64,000 nt of DNA from Papio anubis. Its lineage: Eukaryota; Chordata; Mammalia; Primates; Cercopithecidae. Below the pieces are notes generated by a model, which saw only the letters and a list, made by a program, of their open reading frames with translations, ran no database searches and was not told the origin of the DNA. How positions within the stretch are numbered: position 1 is the first letter of the stretch; every line of letters starts with the position of its first letter. Where the stretch lies: positions 70,023,754 through 70,087,753 of the forward strand of contig NC_044989.1 in NCBI RefSeq assembly GCF_008728515.1, read 5' to 3'. Made by a program: the position numbers and the translations under genes. Below, one piece after another: positions 61,247-64,000 of the stretch.

Positions 61247-61482
61247 ACAGCCTGGGCAACATGGTGAATTCTGTCTCTGCCAGAAACAAACAAACACATG
61301 AAAAAAACTATAAAAATTAGCCAGGTGTGGTGGTGCGCTCCTGTAGTCCCAGCTGTATGGGAGGCTGAAGTGGGAGGATCACTGGAGCCCAGGAGTCAAA
61401 GGTTGCAGTGAGCCAAGATTGCACTACTACACTCCAGCCTGAGTGACAGCAAGATTCTGTTTAAAAAAAAAAAAAAAAAAAT
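61247..61482 (+). mobile_element. 5'-truncated Alu, sense
   Basis: Starts inside the left arm (cagcctgggcaacatggtga) and ends in an 18-base poly-A. Confidence 0.92.
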
Positions 61483-62239
61483 CCTTCCATTTTCCTCCTC
61501 CTCCCCATGAAATAATTAACCCTTTAGGCCTAGAAGCAACACACAGAACAAGCAGCGTGACATGTAACAGAGCAGGAAGCCCCACCATGCCCACCTCTAC
61601 TTCATTTTGTCAAGTCATCAAGAGACCTCCCTGCCCGGTCACTATGGATTCATTCCTCTGGGTTTAGGCACTCACCCCTGTTAGAGAGGTGGCATATTAA
61701 ATCGTTAACAGAATCTAATATAGAGGGGCCCTGTGATTACTGGGAACAAGTTCTCCTGATTCATATGCGATTGAACCATCTTCCCTGGAGAAGGTCCTTT
61801 AGAGCTATAAGCCTGTGCCATGATCAGCCCCCAGCATCTTCTCTCTTACTTCTCCTCTACAGGGGACTCAGGAAAACATTTTCTGAGTCTTACCCAACTT
61901 CAGCTTCTGCTACTGCTACTTTTTGATGCTGTACAAGCACCTGCTGACTCAGTGGTTCTCATCCTTAGAATCACAGACCCCTATAAGAATCTGACTGAAG
62001 CCATGGATCCTTTCTTGATAAAAATAAATATATACTTAACATTTTTCATACAATTTCAAGGAGTTTATAGACACACTTCTAAACTCAGTCATGGATACAG
62101 CTTGAGTATCCCCAATCTGAAAATCCAAAATCAGAAACTCTTTGCGTGCCGACATGACACTGCAAGTGGAAATGTCACACCTGACTTCGTGTAATGAGTT
62201 GTGGTCAAAACTTTGTTTCATACACAAAATTGTTACTTT
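61483..62239. other. Low-copy sequence with DNA-transposon remnants
   Basis: About 61950-62010 (cagtggttctcatccttaga) looks like a hAT/MER end. A 124-codon plus-strand frame (61820-62194) runs through these remnants and is not called. Confidence 0.4.
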
Positions 62240-62570
62240 TTTAATTTTTAGAAAGGGGGTCTTGCTCTGTAGTCCAGCCTGGAATGCACTGGTGTAATCA
62301 TAGCTCACCATACCCACAAACTCCTGAGTTTAAGCAATCCTTCCACCTCAGCCTCTAGAGTAGCTGGGACTATAGGCATGCCCAGCTTATTATTATTATT
62401 AAAAAATTTTTGTACAGGTAGGGTCTCACTATGTTGCCCAGGCTGGTCTCAAACTCCTGGGTGATCCTCCTGCTTTGGTCTCCCGAAGTGCTGGGATTAC
62501 AGGCATGAGCCACTGGCCCAAATTATTTAAAAATATTGTATAAAATTACTGTAGGGGACAAGAGAAAGGA
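62085..62570. mobile_element. Tigger-like MER fragment, interrupted by an Alu
   Basis: The line gcttgagtatccccaatctg, aaaatccaaaatcagaaact, tgcgtgccgacatgacactg, and after the Alu aaattatttaaaaatattgt, matches a short Tigger-related MER element; the exact family name is uncertain. Confidence 0.5.
62243..62519 (-). mobile_element. Alu (J-like), antisense
   Basis: Two arms, strongly diverged, with a (TTA)n and A-rich linker near 62390-62405. Confidence 0.92.
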
Positions 62571-62639
62571 TCCCCTTTGCCCTCTGAAGGTTTGCTGAAA
62601 AATCAACTCACAAAAGAGGATAATTAGAGAAAAGGCATA

Positions 62640-62905
62640 CATGGGGGAAAATACATATACTATGGGGGAACATTAATTTTACATTATTTTTACATTAATT
62701 TTTACATTATATTAATGTAAAATTATATTTTACATTAATTTTGCATTATATTAATGTATTATAAAATTGTAACTAATTTGTATAAATTATATTAATTTTA
62801 TATTATATTACATAAATTATGTTAATTTACTTTATTAATTTTATATTTCACATTAATTTTGTATTAATACATATTTTATGGGGGAATATTCATTTTCCCC
62901 CATAT
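62640..62905. repeat. AT-rich minisatellite (TTACATTAAT-type units)
   Basis: Irregular repeats of attaattttacattatatt. The clause atacatatactatgggggaa at its left (62649) returns as atacatattttatgggggaa at its right (62867). At 62878-62903 ATGGGGGAA and TTCCCCCAT form a perfect 9-bp hairpin stem around an 8-base loop. Confidence 0.85.
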
Positions 62906-62980
62906 TATACATGGAGGAAGATCACAGAGTGATTTTACTTGATATTACAGTGGAGTACAGATGCTTGTATACCCTACTTC

Positions 62981-63258
62981 TTTTTTTTTTTTTAAAAAAC
63001 GGTCTCGCTCTGTCACCCAGGCTGGAGTGCAGTGGCTTGATCTCAGCTCACTGCAACCTCTGCCCTGGGTTCAAGCAATTCTTCTGTCTCAGCCTCCCTA
63101 GAAGCTGGGATTACAGGCGTGTACTACCATGCCCAGCTATTTTTTCTTATTTTTAGTAGAGATGGGGTTTCACCATTTTGGCCAGGCTGGTCTCAAACTC
63201 CTGACCTCAAGTAATCCACCTGCCTCGGCCTTCCAAAGTGCTGGGATTACAGGCGTGA
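62981..63258 (-). mobile_element. Alu (S-like), antisense
   Basis: Both arms; the left-arm end is shortened (ggattacaggcgtgacagcc). Confidence 0.94.
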
Positions 63259-63805
63259 CAGCCTGCATCATTTTTATACACCAATATGGTAGCATACCAT
63301 GCAAAGCTGTACTTTACTTTTTAAAAAATATCTCAAAAAAAAAAAGATGGAGGCTGTCTATATTCTCATATGCTAATTTTAGGAGGATACACAGGAAAAT
63401 TATAAGAGTGGTTGCCTGGGGAGGGGAAAGGAAAGTCTTACAGACTTGTCATTATGTACTTATTTGTACTATTTGAATTTTTTATTTTGTCTATGTATTA
63501 CCTATTACTTAAAAAAAATAGAGCGTTACAGATATCACCTGCCCATTTAACATTGTTTGTGAAGAGGGAGAATTAAATCGAAATGAGGAATGTATAATTC
63601 TCAGATTTTCCAACTGTAAAATTAACATTTGATCATATACTTCCTTATATGTGTACAAAGAACTAACATGCAAGTATCCTTCAGTTTCCAATGAGATGAA
63701 GCAGCTACTGCTCATTCTTGCTGTGTGTTTCACTTGGGTAGCTGGTTCCTAAAAGAATGTAAAGGTGCCTCTAGTTGGATGGTGGAGAAGGCTCTGCTTT
63801 TGGTT
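63259..63805. other. Low-copy sequence
   Basis: No gene recognised; the clause around 63400-63510 may be old L1. Confidence 0.35.
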
Positions 63806-64000
63806 TTGTTTCGTTTTTCTTTTTGTTTTTCTAAGACAGGGTCTCACTCTGTCACCCTGACTGGAGTGCAGTGGCACAACCATGGCTCACTGCAGCCTCA
63901 AACTCCTGCGTGCAGGCGACCCTTCCACCGTAGCCTCCCAGGTGGCTGGAACTATAGGATGCACTGCCACACCCAGCTAATGTTTTGTATTTTTTGTAGA
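63806..64000 (-). mobile_element. Alu, antisense, cut by the window end
   Basis: Tail side (gttttgtttcgtttttcttt) then the right arm to cagctaatgttttgtatttt; the remaining arm lies beyond the window. Confidence 0.93.

Overview
This is a stretch of primate nuclear DNA that is dense in repeats and very poor in genes. More than 50 Alu elements or Alu fragments can be recognised, together with old L1 (L1M) fragments in both orientations, one younger 5'-truncated L1, MaLR-type LTRs, a Tigger1 DNA transposon, MER20, MER5-like and MIR copies, and one degraded two-LTR endogenous retrovirus. The youngest Alus (about 12125, 30922 and 58945) combine the AluY left-arm signature with a right-arm reading of gatcyggccactgcactcc or its complement. 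I associate that form with Old World monkeys (macaque, baboon or vervet) rather than human. That is inference from memory of subfamily sequences.

Layout. 1-5 kb: an LTR, Alu fragments and an antisense Tigger1 with a dead transposase, closed by a second LTR of the same kind in inverted orientation. 5-18 kb: Alus set in antisense L1M, a long pyrimidine microsatellite grown from an Alu tail, and a 1.4 kb L1 insertion with a clean target-site duplication (TSD). 18-27.5 kb: mostly low-copy sequence with MIR and L1 remnants and no recognisable exon. 27.5-27.9 kb: a CA/TGCA minisatellite. 28-33.6 kb: Alus, L1M and ancient repeats. 33.6-35.5 kb: low-copy sequence with a CTCF-like motif, then an AT-rich duplication. 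35.5-39 kb: a THE1/MST-like LTR, a long antisense L1M and MER20. 40-41.6 kb: low-copy sequence. 42.3-49.4 kb: an ERV1-like provirus with partial 5' LTR, deleted pol and no visible env, invaded by three Alus. 49.4-55 kb: old repeats, an MLT1 LTR, and an apparent antisense retrocopy of an mRNA 3' end. 55.8-56.6 kb: a CpG island, the only convincing candidate promoter. 57-64 kb: a rearranged duplicated Alu block, then more Alus and an AT-rich minisatellite.

No intact protein-coding gene can be supported. Every long reading frame is explained by Alu sequence, by microsatellite, by CpG-island composition, or is no longer than chance allows. The window is probably intergenic or deep intronic, with one CpG-island promoter whose gene is not identifiable here. 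I found no evidence of a new biological system. The observations most worth a second look are the locally duplicated and snapped-back block at 54.6/57.2 kb, the unassigned CpG island, the 3'-UTR retrocopy and the higher-order CA minisatellite.
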